64,000 bases of DNA, from the NCBI RefSeq assembly GCF_900217795.1, contig NZ_OBMQ01000006.1, positions 124,001 to 188,000 of the forward strand, given 5' to 3'. Source of the stretch: Ureibacillus xyleni. Its GTDB lineage: Bacteria; Bacillota; Bacilli; Bacillales_A; Planococcaceae. The position numbers and the translations under genes were made by a program. Below are positions 18,683 through 27,349 of this stretch, piece by piece (position 1 is the first letter of the stretch; each line of letters begins with the position of its first letter). Under the pieces are notes generated by a model that worked only from the letters and a program-made list of their open reading frames with translations, had not been told where the DNA came from and did not search any database.

Positions 18683-18708
18683 GACGGAGGTAAATAGCAT
18701 ACCGTTCC
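18683..18708 (-). promoter_or_regulatory. Candidate autoregulatory ECF promoter
   Basis: On the minus strand GGAAC (18708-18704) and CGTC (18686-18683) are separated by 17 bases, matching the general ECF pattern of a -35 AAC motif and a -10 CGTC motif. It lies about 36 bases before the chosen start of the ECF sigma gene. The pattern is seen directly; recognition by this sigma factor is inference. Confidence 0.6.
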
Positions 18709-18803
18709 GTAAAAATGTTAAAATAGTGGTAATTTGAAACTATACCCAACTTAGAACCGTCATCAATTATAAATCTATTACGTTAAAATGTGGTGATACT
18801 TAT

Positions 18804-19355
18804 ATGAAAAAATTACTTTTAAGTAGTGTGTTCGTTGCTTTTTTATTTGGGTGCCAAGATCCTATTTCACTTCCGGAAGATTTAAAATCAAACATAGGCA
18901 AAGAAGAGTTTGTCGAACCTGAGACATCAGAGTACTCTACATATTTAAAACCGATTCGGGAATACATGTATCACAGAACCCAAGCAGTATTAAAAAATGA
19001 TATCAATTTGCTGTGGGAACAGTACCCTGATTTAAAGAATAATTCTGATCGAAAAACAGGAGTTAATATTGAAAAGTACGAGATTGAATCATTAAACGAC
19101 AGCTTTAATTTATTGGATGCAAACTTTAGTATTGAAAGTTATGAACGAATCAAAGTAAAAAAAATCACTGAGAATGAAGTAATAGTACTTGTCCACGGTA
19201 GCATTTCATATTTAAGAAAGGATCTCGATGAATCAGGTGGAGAATATTTAATAGAGGTCTATTTACAAAAGCGGGATAATCAATGGACAGTTATAAAAAC
19301 CGATGAATACCTCGAACATGAGTATAAAGAATGGTTAGAAGAAAAGGAGAAATAA
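18804..19355 (+). CDS. Hypothetical lipoprotein
   Basis: A 183-residue secreted protein with a lipoprotein signal: MKKLLLSSVFVAFLFGC, where FLFGC is the lipobox and Cys17 the anchored residue. The mature part is charged and without further membrane segments; a beta-rich C-terminal half (VIVLVHGSISYL...YLIEVYLQKRDNQWTVIKT) is reminiscent of NTF2-like or similar extracytoplasmic domains, but I do not assign it. GGTGATAC precedes ATG 18804. It is transcribed away from the ECF sigma gene. Confidence 0.7.
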   Translation: MKKLLLSSVFVAFLFGCQDPISLPEDLKSNIGKEEFVEPETSEYSTYLKPIREYMYHRTQAVLKNDINLLWEQYPDLKNNSDRKTGVNIEKYEIESLNDSFNLLDANFSIESYERIKVKKITENEVIVLVHGSISYLRKDLDESGGEYLIEVYLQKRDNQWTVIKTDEYLEHEYKEWLEEKEK

Positions 19356-19433
19356 ACTTCTAGTATTTTCTAACGTTTACAAAAGGTAAGCTTTCTACTA
19401 TACTTCTCTTTAGAACAAAAATGAATACGAGAC

Positions 19434-19613
19434 AAATAGGTTTCTTAAATGTTCAAAATATGAGCATGTAAGACTAAGAGGGAAGTTGGTGCAAGTCCAA
19501 CGCGGTCCCGCCACTGTAAGCGAGTAGGAAGGTTACGAATGATCCACTGTGTTTTTTAAACATGGGAAGGAGTAACCGACTGTTGATACGTAAGCCAGGA
19601 GACCTGCCTATTT
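19434..19613 (+). promoter_or_regulatory. Cobalamin (B12) riboswitch
   Basis: The closing P1 stem is seen as AAATAGG (19434-19440) with CCTATTT (19607-19613). Between them are the conserved GGGAAGTTGGTGCAAGTCC and CGGTCCCGCCACTGTA core (about 19480-19520) and the B12 box AAGCCAGGAGACCTGCC (19592-19608). It precedes btuF and a terminator, so adenosylcobalamin should stop transcription of the whole corrinoid operon. Confidence 0.97.
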
Positions 19614-19711
19614 TGTATTTTAAACTTCCTCGAGGAAAGGAATGTTTAAAGCGCAGGTAATCGATAATATTTCACTTTTGATTGCAAGTTTATACATAAC
19701 TGCCTTTAACA

Positions 19712-19743
19712 AACGCTTTCCGAGGGGGGATAGCGTTTTTTTA
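19712..19743 (+). terminator. Riboswitch-controlled terminator upstream of btuF
   Basis: AACGCT (19712-19717) pairs with AGCGTT (19732-19737), extended by TCC/GGA after one mismatch, followed by a run of T. Its place between riboswitch and btuF makes it the expression platform; the anti-terminator was not traced. Confidence 0.8.
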
Positions 19744-19772
19744 TTGTTCTAAAGAAGAAGGAGGATATTGAA

Positions 19773-20765
19773 ATGAAAGAGATTTTCAAAAAGTGGGGGC
19801 TTATTACAGCGATTCTACTGTTAAGTATTGGAATCATTACAGGTTGTGGTGCTGAGGAATCAAGCGCACCAGAGGACACTACTTCAAGTACAACTGAGGA
19901 AAAAGAAAATACAACAAAAGACGTATTCCCTGTGACCATTACGGACGATGCGAACAGGGAAATAACGATTGAAAAAGCACCTGAATCAATTGTTTCAATT
20001 CAAACAAGTAATACAGAAATCGCCTTTGCATTAGGACTTGGGGATAAAGTTATTGGTGTATCGGATTATTGTAATTATCCTGCTGAAACAGCCAACATTC
20101 AAAAAGTTGGAGGACAAGACATTAATGCAGAACTTGTTTTAAGTTTAATGCCAGATATGGCGCTTGTGACAGACTATCACTACAACACACATCCAAAAGT
20201 ATTACAACAGTTTGAAGATGCTGGTATCGAAGTCGTTGTTGTTGGAAGTGCAAGCTCATTTGAAGACGTGTACAAAAACATCGAAATGCTTGGCAATGCT
20301 ACAGGAACTAGTGAAAAAGCAGAAGAAATCATTGTTGATATGAAAGAACGTCACCAAGCAATTAAAGATAAAGCATTAGCTTCAATAAAAGAGAAAAAAC
20401 GTGTTTGGGTAGAAGTTTCACCTGCTCCGGACATTTTTACAACAGGAAAAAATACATTTATGCACGAAATGCTTGAGTCTATCCAAGCTACGAATGTTGC
20501 TGAAGATCAAGAGGGCTGGGTGAAATTAAATGAAGAGGAAATAGTGAAATTAAATCCAGATGTTGTCATTACTACTTATGGATATTATATTGATAATCCA
20601 AGTGAACAAGTGCTTGCGCGCGAAGGTTGGGCGGAAGTGCCTGCTGTAAAAAACGGAGAGGTATTTGACGTTGATAACGATACGGTTACAAGACCTGGTC
20701 CTCGTTTAATTGAAGGAGTCGAGACACTTGCAGAACTTATCTATCCGGAGACTTTTAAACAATAA
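19773..20765 (+). CDS. btuF: Cobalamin ABC transporter, substrate-binding lipoprotein
   Basis: Captures corrinoids outside the cell and hands them to the BtuCD importer. A signal peptide with lipobox ITGC (Cys near residue 25) anchors it to the membrane, followed by a low-complexity linker rich in Ser, Glu and Thr (about 28-52). The periplasmic-binding fold of the helical-backbone type starts at VTITDDANREITIEKAPESIV, with the family's SNTEIAFALGLGDKVIGVSDYCNYP region. AAGGAGGAT precedes ATG 19773. First gene of the riboswitch-controlled operon, equivalent to B. subtilis yvrC. Confidence 0.92.
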   Translation: MKEIFKKWGLITAILLLSIGIITGCGAEESSAPEDTTSSTTEEKENTTKDVFPVTITDDANREITIEKAPESIVSIQTSNTEIAFALGLGDKVIGVSDYCNYPAETANIQKVGGQDINAELVLSLMPDMALVTDYHYNTHPKVLQQFEDAGIEVVVVGSASSFEDVYKNIEMLGNATGTSEKAEEIIVDMKERHQAIKDKALASIKEKKRVWVEVSPAPDIFTTGKNTFMHEMLESIQATNVAEDQEGWVKLNEEEIVKLNPDVVITTYGYYIDNPSEQVLAREGWAEVPAVKNGEVFDVDNDTVTRPGPRLIEGVETLAELIYPETFKQ

Positions 20766-21792
20766 AATCGTTTGGTTATATATTTTTAGCGGAGGGCTCT
20801 TACTTTGTACGGGCCTTCTTGGTTTATTTTTAAGTAGTGTGACAGTACCAGTACCTACAATCTTACATATTGTTTTAGAAAAAATAGTGGGCATGGGTTG
20901 GCTCCAAGAAGTTCCGAAAAACGAAGAAATGATTATTTGGAATATCCGCTTGCCTCGTGTTGTTCTTGCCTTTTGTGTAGGGGCATCTTTAGCGTTAGCA
21001 GGGGCAGCATTCCAGGGACTATTACGCAATCCATTAGCAGACCCTTATACAATTGGAGTTTCATCCGGAGCCTCACTTGGAGCGGTTCTTGTGTTGTTCT
21101 TCCAAGTGTCCATTATTGGATTAGGTAGTTTTACACTTCCGGTCGTCGCAATTATAAGTGGATTAATTACATTAATTGTTGTCTTTGGGTTAGTACAATT
21201 AAGTAGTAGAAGTTTGGCTATTGAAACAATTATTTTAGCAGGGATTATTGTTAGTTCCTTTATTGGTGCCCTAGTTTCTCTCATCATCTCATTAGGTGAT
21301 AAAGATGTGATGACACAAATTATCTATTGGTTATATGGAAGCGTTGGAATGAGAGGCTGGGAATACGTTCAACTCATAATTCCGTTTATGGTCATTGGAA
21401 CCATTATTTTGTTTTACCATTACCGCGAATTAAATGCGTTAGCCCTTGGTGAAGATGCAGCTGATCATATCGGTGTAAATGTGAAAAAAGGAAAGGCCTT
21501 TATTTTAGTAGGCGCATCCCTGTTGACAGGAGCAGCCGTAGCTGTTTCTGGGTCAATTGGCTTTGTTGGTCTTGTGGTTCCTCATCTCGTTCGCCTTGTT
21601 ATTGGCCCAAATCATCGTCATGTGTTGCCTTTATCACTTTTAACTGGTGGAACTTTTCTTATCTTAGCGGATCTATTGAGTCGAACAATTATTGCTCCAA
21701 AGGAACTTCCAATTGGTGTGGTTACCGCCTTAATTGGTGCACCTGTTTTTGCATTTTTATTAATTCGAGAAAGAATGGGGGGAAGAGGATGA
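20728..21792 (+). CDS. btuC: Cobalamin ABC transporter permease
   Basis: FecCD/BtuC-family permease with about ten membrane helices. Diagnostic segments are RLPRVVLAFCVGASLALAGAAFQGLLRNPLADPYTIGVSSGASLGAVL (about 73-120; glycine-rich core) and GFVGLVVPHLVRLVIGPNHRHVLP (about 275-298), the loop that contacts the ATPase. TTG 20728 is chosen: AAGGAG ends nine bases before it, whereas the TTG at 20710 has no ribosome site and no other start codon occurs before the first membrane helix. The gene therefore overlaps btuF by 38 bases. It overlaps the ATPase gene by 4 bases. Confidence 0.9.
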   Translation: MQNLSIRRLLNNKIVWLYIFSGGLLLCTGLLGLFLSSVTVPVPTILHIVLEKIVGMGWLQEVPKNEEMIIWNIRLPRVVLAFCVGASLALAGAAFQGLLRNPLADPYTIGVSSGASLGAVLVLFFQVSIIGLGSFTLPVVAIISGLITLIVVFGLVQLSSRSLAIETIILAGIIVSSFIGALVSLIISLGDKDVMTQIIYWLYGSVGMRGWEYVQLIIPFMVIGTIILFYHYRELNALALGEDAADHIGVNVKKGKAFILVGASLLTGAAVAVSGSIGFVGLVVPHLVRLVIGPNHRHVLPLSLLTGGTFLILADLLSRTIIAPKELPIGVVTALIGAPVFAFLLIRERMGGRG

Positions 21793-23081
21793 TAAAAATT
21801 GAAAACTTGGTTGGTGGATATACTAATTCCCCTATACTGACAGATGTTAATTTAGAAATTCATAGGGGTGAGTTTTTTGCTCTTCTTGGTCCAAATGGTA
21901 GTGGAAAAACAACACTTTTTAAGATGATTACAGGGCAGCTGCCAATTCAAAGTGGCAATATTTTATTATCTGGTAAGGAAATATCATCCTATTCGAAACT
22001 TGAAAAAGCAAAAAAAGTAGCAGTTCTTACACAAGAAATTCAAGTGTCTTTTGATTATACGGTAGAAGAAATTATTAGTCTTGGTCGTTATCCTCACCAA
22101 AAGGGAATGCTAAAAAGTCTTTCAAAAGAGGACCATTATATTATCGAGGAAGTTATGGACATTACGAAAATTAGTAACTTCCGAAAAACGCAATTTAGGA
22201 AACTTAGTGGCGGAGAAAAGCAAAGAGTTTTATTAGCGAAAGCTTTAGCCCAAGAACCAGAGTTATTACTTTTAGACGAGCCGACCAATCACTTAGATAT
22301 AAAACATACTTTTCAACTATTAGACCTACTAAAAGAGCGACAACTATCAAAGGGGCTAACAATTTTTTCGATATTGCATGATCTGAATGTAGCCTCTCTT
22401 TATGCAGATAGATTTGCGTTATTGCATAATGGAACATTCATAGAAGTGGGCGATGTGGAGTTATTACGGAAAGAAGAACAATTACAAAAGGTGTACCAAG
22501 TGAAGGTGAATGCTCAATCTCATCCCACTGTACCGAAGCCTCAACTCTTGATGACACCAAATTACACGAAAATTAAAGATAAAATAAATTTCACAGATTC
22601 ATATGAAATGACACAATACGAGAACCTAACCCATATACAATTTGCTGAACCGTTAAGGACAATTTCAAATGGAGCATTTGGTGATGGAATCCAATGGTTA
22701 AAGCATTTCTGTATTGCTAGTGATGAAAATTTGCTAAAGAAGTACGGAATACCATATGAACAGGTTGGTTGCATGGCTTCAACGGATAATATAATGGTTA
22801 CGCAAAATTCACATATGATGGCCGTAGTAGGAGAGGAAAAAGGTTCATTTAATATATTGCTATTTATAGATGGTCATTTCTCAGACGGTGAACTTGTTAA
22901 TGGTTTTATGGCGTTAACTGAAGGTAAGATGCAAGCATTAAAAAATTTAAGTATGAATTCAACAGATACCCAGCTCCTTGCCGCAACACAACAAGGAAGG
23001 AAAGTTTCTGCTGGAGAAATAAGAGAATTTGTCTTTAACGTAACAACTGAAGCAATAAGTAGATATTTGCAGATGATTTAA
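21789..23081 (+). CDS. btuD: BtuD ATPase fused to CbiZ-like adenosylcobinamide amidohydrolase
   Basis: Residues 1-250 are a FecE/BtuD-type ABC ATPase: Walker A GPNGSGKTT (about 36-44), Q-loop LTQEIQ, signature LSGGEKQRV (about 138-146), Walker B LLLLDEPTNHLD (about 158-169) and the switch His in ILHDLN. Residues about 270-430 form a second domain resembling CbiZ (ISNGAFGDGIQWLKHF...GCMASTDNIMV), which removes the aminopropanol side chain of adenosylcobinamide for salvage. A similar fusion is known in YvrA-like proteins of Bacillus. ATG 21789 overlaps btuC, so transport and remodelling are coupled. Confidence 0.87.
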   Translation: MIKIENLVGGYTNSPILTDVNLEIHRGEFFALLGPNGSGKTTLFKMITGQLPIQSGNILLSGKEISSYSKLEKAKKVAVLTQEIQVSFDYTVEEIISLGRYPHQKGMLKSLSKEDHYIIEEVMDITKISNFRKTQFRKLSGGEKQRVLLAKALAQEPELLLLDEPTNHLDIKHTFQLLDLLKERQLSKGLTIFSILHDLNVASLYADRFALLHNGTFIEVGDVELLRKEEQLQKVYQVKVNAQSHPTVPKPQLLMTPNYTKIKDKINFTDSYEMTQYENLTHIQFAEPLRTISNGAFGDGIQWLKHFCIASDENLLKKYGIPYEQVGCMASTDNIMVTQNSHMMAVVGEEKGSFNILLFIDGHFSDGELVNGFMALTEGKMQALKNLSMNSTDTQLLAATQQGRKVSAGEIREFVFNVTTEAISRYLQMI

Positions 23082-23098
23082 GAAATGGGGTGGAATAA

Positions 23099-24475
23099 TT
23101 GACGCAACGAAGAATTGTCATAGCAGGTACTGGAAGTGGGGTAGGAAAGACAACACTAACAATCGGATTGATGGCTGCATTAAAAAAACATGGACTTGTT
23201 GTACAGGGATTTAAATGTGGTCCAGATTATATTGATCCTTCCTATCATACTGCTGTAACAGGTCGAGTATCTCGTAATTTAGATAGTTGGATGTTTAACG
23301 AATCACGCCTTTTGGATATTTTTACTCATGGCAGTAAGGGTGCTGATATTTCAGTTATTGAAGGTGTTATGGGCTTTTATGATGGGAAAAATCCTGAAAC
23401 GAACGAAGGCAGTACTGCTGAAATTAGTATGATAACGAAAAGCCCAGTTTTACTTGTAGTCAATTGTGCAAGTATGGCGAGAAGTGCAGCCGCAATTGTG
23501 AAGGGGTTTCAAAGCTTTGCTGAAGGTCCAAACATTGTTGGTGTTATTGCCAATAAAGTAGGAAGTGAAGGGCACTACCATCTTGTGAAAAAGGCAATTG
23601 AACAAGAATGCAAAATTCCGGTTATTGGCTATTTAAAACGAGAGCTAGATATTGAAATTCCAGAAAGACATCTTGGGTTAATTCCATCGATGGAAAGAGG
23701 AGAACTTGATGGGTTCTTTGAGCAATTGGCTACCCTTGTTTCAGAAACGGTGGACATTAATCATTTGTTAGAAATCTCTGTGGCTAAAACCTTGAGTCAA
23801 GGAAGTACCACTCTTTTTAAAGAGCAAAAAGAGCCCATTGTAAAAATTGCAGTGGCAAAAGATACAGCCTTTAATTTTTACTATCCTGAGAATCTCGAAA
23901 TTATGGAATCTAAGGGTATGGAAATTGTTTATTTTTCTCCTTTAGCAGACGAAGAAGTACCACAAGGTGTAAATGGTTTGTATATTGGCGGGGGGTTTCC
24001 GGAAGAGTTTGCAGACAAGCTCGCTCTTAATGAACGTACAAGAAGTTCAGTGAAACAAGCTATTGAAAGTGGCATGCCAACTCTTGCAGAATGTGGAGGA
24101 TTCATGTATTTAACAGAATCTATCGAAACAACAGACAACAACAAGTACGAAATGGTTGGTGTTATTCCAGGAACAGTGCAAATGCAAACTAGACTAGCAG
24201 CATTAGGGTATAGAGAAATCACTGGTCAAAATTCAAATTTCCTACTAGGTGATCTGCAGGCAAAAGGGCACGAGTTTCATTACTCAACTTACCAATCATC
24301 AGGGGCAACGCCATATGCCTATGAAACAACGGGTATGCGGGGAGTAAAAAGAGAGGGTTATTTAACTCACAATCTTGTAGCCGGGTATACTCATTTTCAT
24401 TTTGCTTCTTGCCCAGAGATGGTAGACAACTGGATTACTAAATGTTTAGAGCATAAGGGAGGCAAAAGCTTATGA
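23099..24475 (+). CDS. cbiA: Cobyrinate a,c-diamide synthase
   Basis: Glutamine- and ATP-dependent amidation of the a- and c-carboxylates of cobyrinate. The N-terminal dethiobiotin-synthetase-like domain has GTGSGVGKTT (about 8-17) and the KCGPDYIDPSYH segment (about 39-50). The C-terminal class I glutamine amidotransferase-like domain has the nucleophile in TLAECGGFMYLTE (about 324-336). The start is a TTG at 23099 with GGGGTGG upstream. 458 residues is normal. It overlaps the next gene by 4 bases. No ring-building genes are present in the window, so it may act on salvaged corrinoids or complement genes elsewhere. Confidence 0.93.
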   Translation: MTQRRIVIAGTGSGVGKTTLTIGLMAALKKHGLVVQGFKCGPDYIDPSYHTAVTGRVSRNLDSWMFNESRLLDIFTHGSKGADISVIEGVMGFYDGKNPETNEGSTAEISMITKSPVLLVVNCASMARSAAAIVKGFQSFAEGPNIVGVIANKVGSEGHYHLVKKAIEQECKIPVIGYLKRELDIEIPERHLGLIPSMERGELDGFFEQLATLVSETVDINHLLEISVAKTLSQGSTTLFKEQKEPIVKIAVAKDTAFNFYYPENLEIMESKGMEIVYFSPLADEEVPQGVNGLYIGGGFPEEFADKLALNERTRSSVKQAIESGMPTLAECGGFMYLTESIETTDNNKYEMVGVIPGTVQMQTRLAALGYREITGQNSNFLLGDLQAKGHEFHYSTYQSSGATPYAYETTGMRGVKREGYLTHNLVAGYTHFHFASCPEMVDNWITKCLEHKGGKSL

Positions 24476-25005
24476 AAAAGGGACTAACACTTGTTTATAC
24501 TGGCGATGGAAAAGGAAAAACAACCTCTGCATTAGGTTTAGCATTACGGTCAACAGGTAGAGGCTTAAAAGTAAAAATCTATCAATTTATTAAATCACCA
24601 GACCGCACTTATGGTGAAAAAATTGCGCTACAAAAGCTCGGGGTCGAAATGGTTCAACTTGGCATTGGATTTACTTGGACAAAAACACCTGAGGAACATC
24701 GCGAAGCATTAAAAAAGGCTTGGCCAATTGCTCGTGATGCAGTAATGAGTGGGGAGTATGATGTTGTTATTTTAGATGAATTAAATAATGCATTAGCTAT
24801 CGATAAATTTCCCGTTGAAGATTGTATTCCCCTTAACGAAGTAGTTGAGTTAATAAAAAATAAACCAACGCACGTCCACTTAGTTATTACAGGAAGAGAT
24901 GCATTGCAAGAAATAAAAGATATTGCAGATCTCGTATCTGTCATAGAACCTGAAAAACACTATTACGAAGAAGGTATTCCGGCAGTGAAAGGAATTGAAT
25001 TTTAA
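24472..25005 (+). CDS. cobO: Cob(I)yrinic acid a,c-diamide adenosyltransferase
   Basis: Transfers the 5'-deoxyadenosyl group of ATP to the cobalt of a reduced corrinoid (CobO/CobA/BtuR family). The family P-loop is YTGDGKGKTTSALG (about 7-20), and further conserved parts are VQLGIGFTWT (about 61-70) and VVILDELNNAL (about 98-108). 177 residues is normal. ATG 24472 overlaps the end of cbiA by four bases, and the stop codon shares its last base with the cobQ start, so translation is coupled across three genes. Confidence 0.94.
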   Translation: MKKGLTLVYTGDGKGKTTSALGLALRSTGRGLKVKIYQFIKSPDRTYGEKIALQKLGVEMVQLGIGFTWTKTPEEHREALKKAWPIARDAVMSGEYDVVILDELNNALAIDKFPVEDCIPLNEVVELIKNKPTHVHLVITGRDALQEIKDIADLVSVIEPEKHYYEEGIPAVKGIEF

Positions 25006-26531
25006 TGACGGAAAAAGCGATTCCTTTAATGATTCAAGGGACCCATTCTGATGCTGGCAAAAGTGCTCTTGTTACTGCATTGTGCCGGATATTTAAGCAA
25101 GATGGGTATAAAACTGCTCCTTTCAAATCTCAAAACATGGCTTTGAATTCCTATATAACGGTGGATGGGAAAGAAATTGGTCGTGCCCAAGGTGTGCAAG
25201 CTGAGTCGGCTGGAATCATCGCGACAACTGACATGAATCCAATATTAATCAAGCCAACAGGAATGTACCAATCACAAATCGTCGTTCATGGAAAACCATT
25301 TCGAAACATGCAGGCAGGGGAATATCGGCAAGATTTCTATGAGGAAGGGTATCAGTTAATATCTCAAACTTACAACAGATTAGCCGAAAATTACGAACGG
25401 ATCATTATTGAAGGTGCTGGAAGTCCTGCTGAAATAAATTTAAATGACCGAGAACTTGTGAATATGCGTGTTGCTCAAATTGCCAATGCCCCCGTTATTT
25501 TAGTGGGAGACATTGAAAAGGGCGGCGTTTTTGCGAGTTTAGTAGGTACATTACAGTTGCTAGAGCCTGAAGATCGCAAACGAGTAATCGGTGTAATTAT
25601 CAATAAATTTAGAGGAGATGTGTCGCTCCTACAGCATGGGTTGGATTGGTTTGAAGAATATACAGGTGTGCCCGTTTTAGGTGTCGTCCCTTACATTAAT
25701 AACTTAATGATCGAAGCAGAAGATTCAGTCGTATTAAATAAATATTCTTCTGCACAAAACACAACGAAAGAGATCGACATTGCAGTAATGCGTATTCCAT
25801 TTATTTCAAATTTCACTGATATTGATCCGCTTTTTGAAGAAGCAGATTGCCATGTTCGTTTTGTGAGAACTGTAGAAGAACTAGGAGAGCCTGATTTAGT
25901 GATTTTGCCGGGTAGTAAAAATACTATTGAAGATATGTTGTTTTTACATAATACGGGTCTCGCCAATAGAATTTTAGATTTAGTGTATAAGAAAGATAAG
26001 ATGATTTTTGGCATTTGCGGTGGGTATCAAATGTTGGGCAATCTCATTACAGATCCATTTGAAGTAGAATCATCCCTTAAAGAAATTCATGGTCTCGGTT
26101 TAGTTCCAATGACAACAACAATGACTCTTAATAAAACGACCGTCCTATCTAAAGGAATTGCTCATTTTGGGAATGAAAAAATTCCTGTTGAAGGTTATGA
26201 AATTCACATGGGTGAAACTAACTTAGAAGAAGATTGGCATCATTTTATTCATTTAAACGATAAAAGTGAAGGAATTATTACTTTAGATAAAAAAATTATC
26301 GGTACATATTTCCACGGCATCTTCCATAACGATCTTTTCCGTGAAGTTGTGCTGAATGAGTTAAGAGTAAGTAAAGGATTAAAACCAATTCACAATCGAG
26401 CATCCTTTGCGCGGAAAAAAGAGGAAGGTTTCGATTTATTAGCCAAAGTTGTCCGAGACAATATTCAGTTAGACCGGATTTATAAATTGATGGAGGGGTA
26501 CTATGCGAATCATATCCATTTGTCCAAGTAA
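25005..26531 (+). CDS. cobQ: Cobyric acid synthase (glutamine-hydrolysing)
   Basis: Amidates carboxylates b, d, e and g of adenosylcobyrinate a,c-diamide. The N-terminal ATP domain has MIQGTHSDAGKSALVTAL (about 8-25) and KSQNMALNSYI (about 42-52). The glutamine amidotransferase half shows IFGICGGYQMLG (about 333-344, nucleophile Cys337) and the catalytic His in YFHGIFHND (about 434-442). ATG 25005 overlaps the cobO stop codon. Another 29 bases at the end are shared with the following BtuF-like gene. 508 residues matches the family. Confidence 0.95.
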   Translation: MTEKAIPLMIQGTHSDAGKSALVTALCRIFKQDGYKTAPFKSQNMALNSYITVDGKEIGRAQGVQAESAGIIATTDMNPILIKPTGMYQSQIVVHGKPFRNMQAGEYRQDFYEEGYQLISQTYNRLAENYERIIIEGAGSPAEINLNDRELVNMRVAQIANAPVILVGDIEKGGVFASLVGTLQLLEPEDRKRVIGVIINKFRGDVSLLQHGLDWFEEYTGVPVLGVVPYINNLMIEAEDSVVLNKYSSAQNTTKEIDIAVMRIPFISNFTDIDPLFEEADCHVRFVRTVEELGEPDLVILPGSKNTIEDMLFLHNTGLANRILDLVYKKDKMIFGICGGYQMLGNLITDPFEVESSLKEIHGLGLVPMTTTMTLNKTTVLSKGIAHFGNEKIPVEGYEIHMGETNLEEDWHHFIHLNDKSEGIITLDKKIIGTYFHGIFHNDLFREVVLNELRVSKGLKPIHNRASFARKKEEGFDLLAKVVRDNIQLDRIYKLMEGYYANHIHLSK

Positions 26532-27297
26532 CACAGAGTTAGTTGGATACTTAGGTTTATCGTCAAGTCTAGTTGGTGTGGATAACTATTCTGATTGGCC
26601 TGAATCAGTGAAATCATTGCCAAGATTAGGTCCCGATTTAGAGATTGATATGGAGAAGGTAGAACAATTACAGCCTGACTTAGTATTAGCATCTCTTACT
26701 GTACCGGGGATGGAACGCAATATTGAGGAGTTAAAACAACGGAAAATTCCACATGTAATCGTACCGAGTCCAAAGACATTAACAGAAGTCGGTGAGAGCC
26801 TTCTATTTGTCGGGGGAGCGACGAATTCTTCTGAAAGGGCTAAGGAATTAGTTGAAAAGTATAATGCTTTTCTTGAAAAATATCGTGCTCTTTCTAAGCA
26901 GATTTCTGAGCCTACAAAACTTTACTGGGAATGGTGGGCAAAACCGATTTTTACGCCAGGCGCTCTAAACTGGTTAACGGAAATTAGTGCGCTTGCAGGT
27001 GGGCAAAATGTGTTCGATGATGTGCCTGTAGCAAGTGTGAAAACCGATTGGGAAGACGTGAAAAATCGCAATCCTGAAGTAATCTGTGTTGTATGGGTAG
27101 GGGTGCAAAAAGAAAAAGTGAATCCTAAAGTTATTCTAAAGCGCGGCGGAACTGAACAGATGGAGCTGCACATTTTAGATGAGCCACTATTTTGCAGACC
27201 ATCTCCTAAGTTGTTAATCGGCTTGGGGAAAATAGCTAGTATTCTTCACCCAACTATTTATCCACAATTTGATGAAAACAAAGATCCGATATTGTAA
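26503..27297 (+). CDS. BtuF-like corrinoid-binding protein without signal peptide
   Basis: A 264-residue protein of the helical-backbone metal/corrinoid-binding fold (RIISICPSNTELVGYLGLSSSLVGVDNYSDWP; LQPDLVLASL; LYWEWWAKPIFTPG). It begins directly with the first beta strand, with no signal peptide or lipobox, so as annotated it is cytosolic. GGAGGGG six bases before ATG 26503 makes this start convincing, and no longer in-frame version adds a signal. It is the last gene of the B12 operon, overlapping cobQ by 29 bases. A role in intracellular corrinoid binding or delivery is inference. Confidence 0.82.
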   Translation: MRIISICPSNTELVGYLGLSSSLVGVDNYSDWPESVKSLPRLGPDLEIDMEKVEQLQPDLVLASLTVPGMERNIEELKQRKIPHVIVPSPKTLTEVGESLLFVGGATNSSERAKELVEKYNAFLEKYRALSKQISEPTKLYWEWWAKPIFTPGALNWLTEISALAGGQNVFDDVPVASVKTDWEDVKNRNPEVICVVWVGVQKEKVNPKVILKRGGTEQMELHILDEPLFCRPSPKLLIGLGKIASILHPTIYPQFDENKDPIL

Positions 27298-27349
27298 TTT
27301 CATGTAATAAGATATAACATGGAGTAAAATTAACTAAAGGTGTGTTTTT

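Noticed and set aside
20710-20728. btuC start at TTG 20710
   Set aside because: No ribosome site lies upstream. The next in-frame TTG at 20728 has AAGGAG at the right distance.
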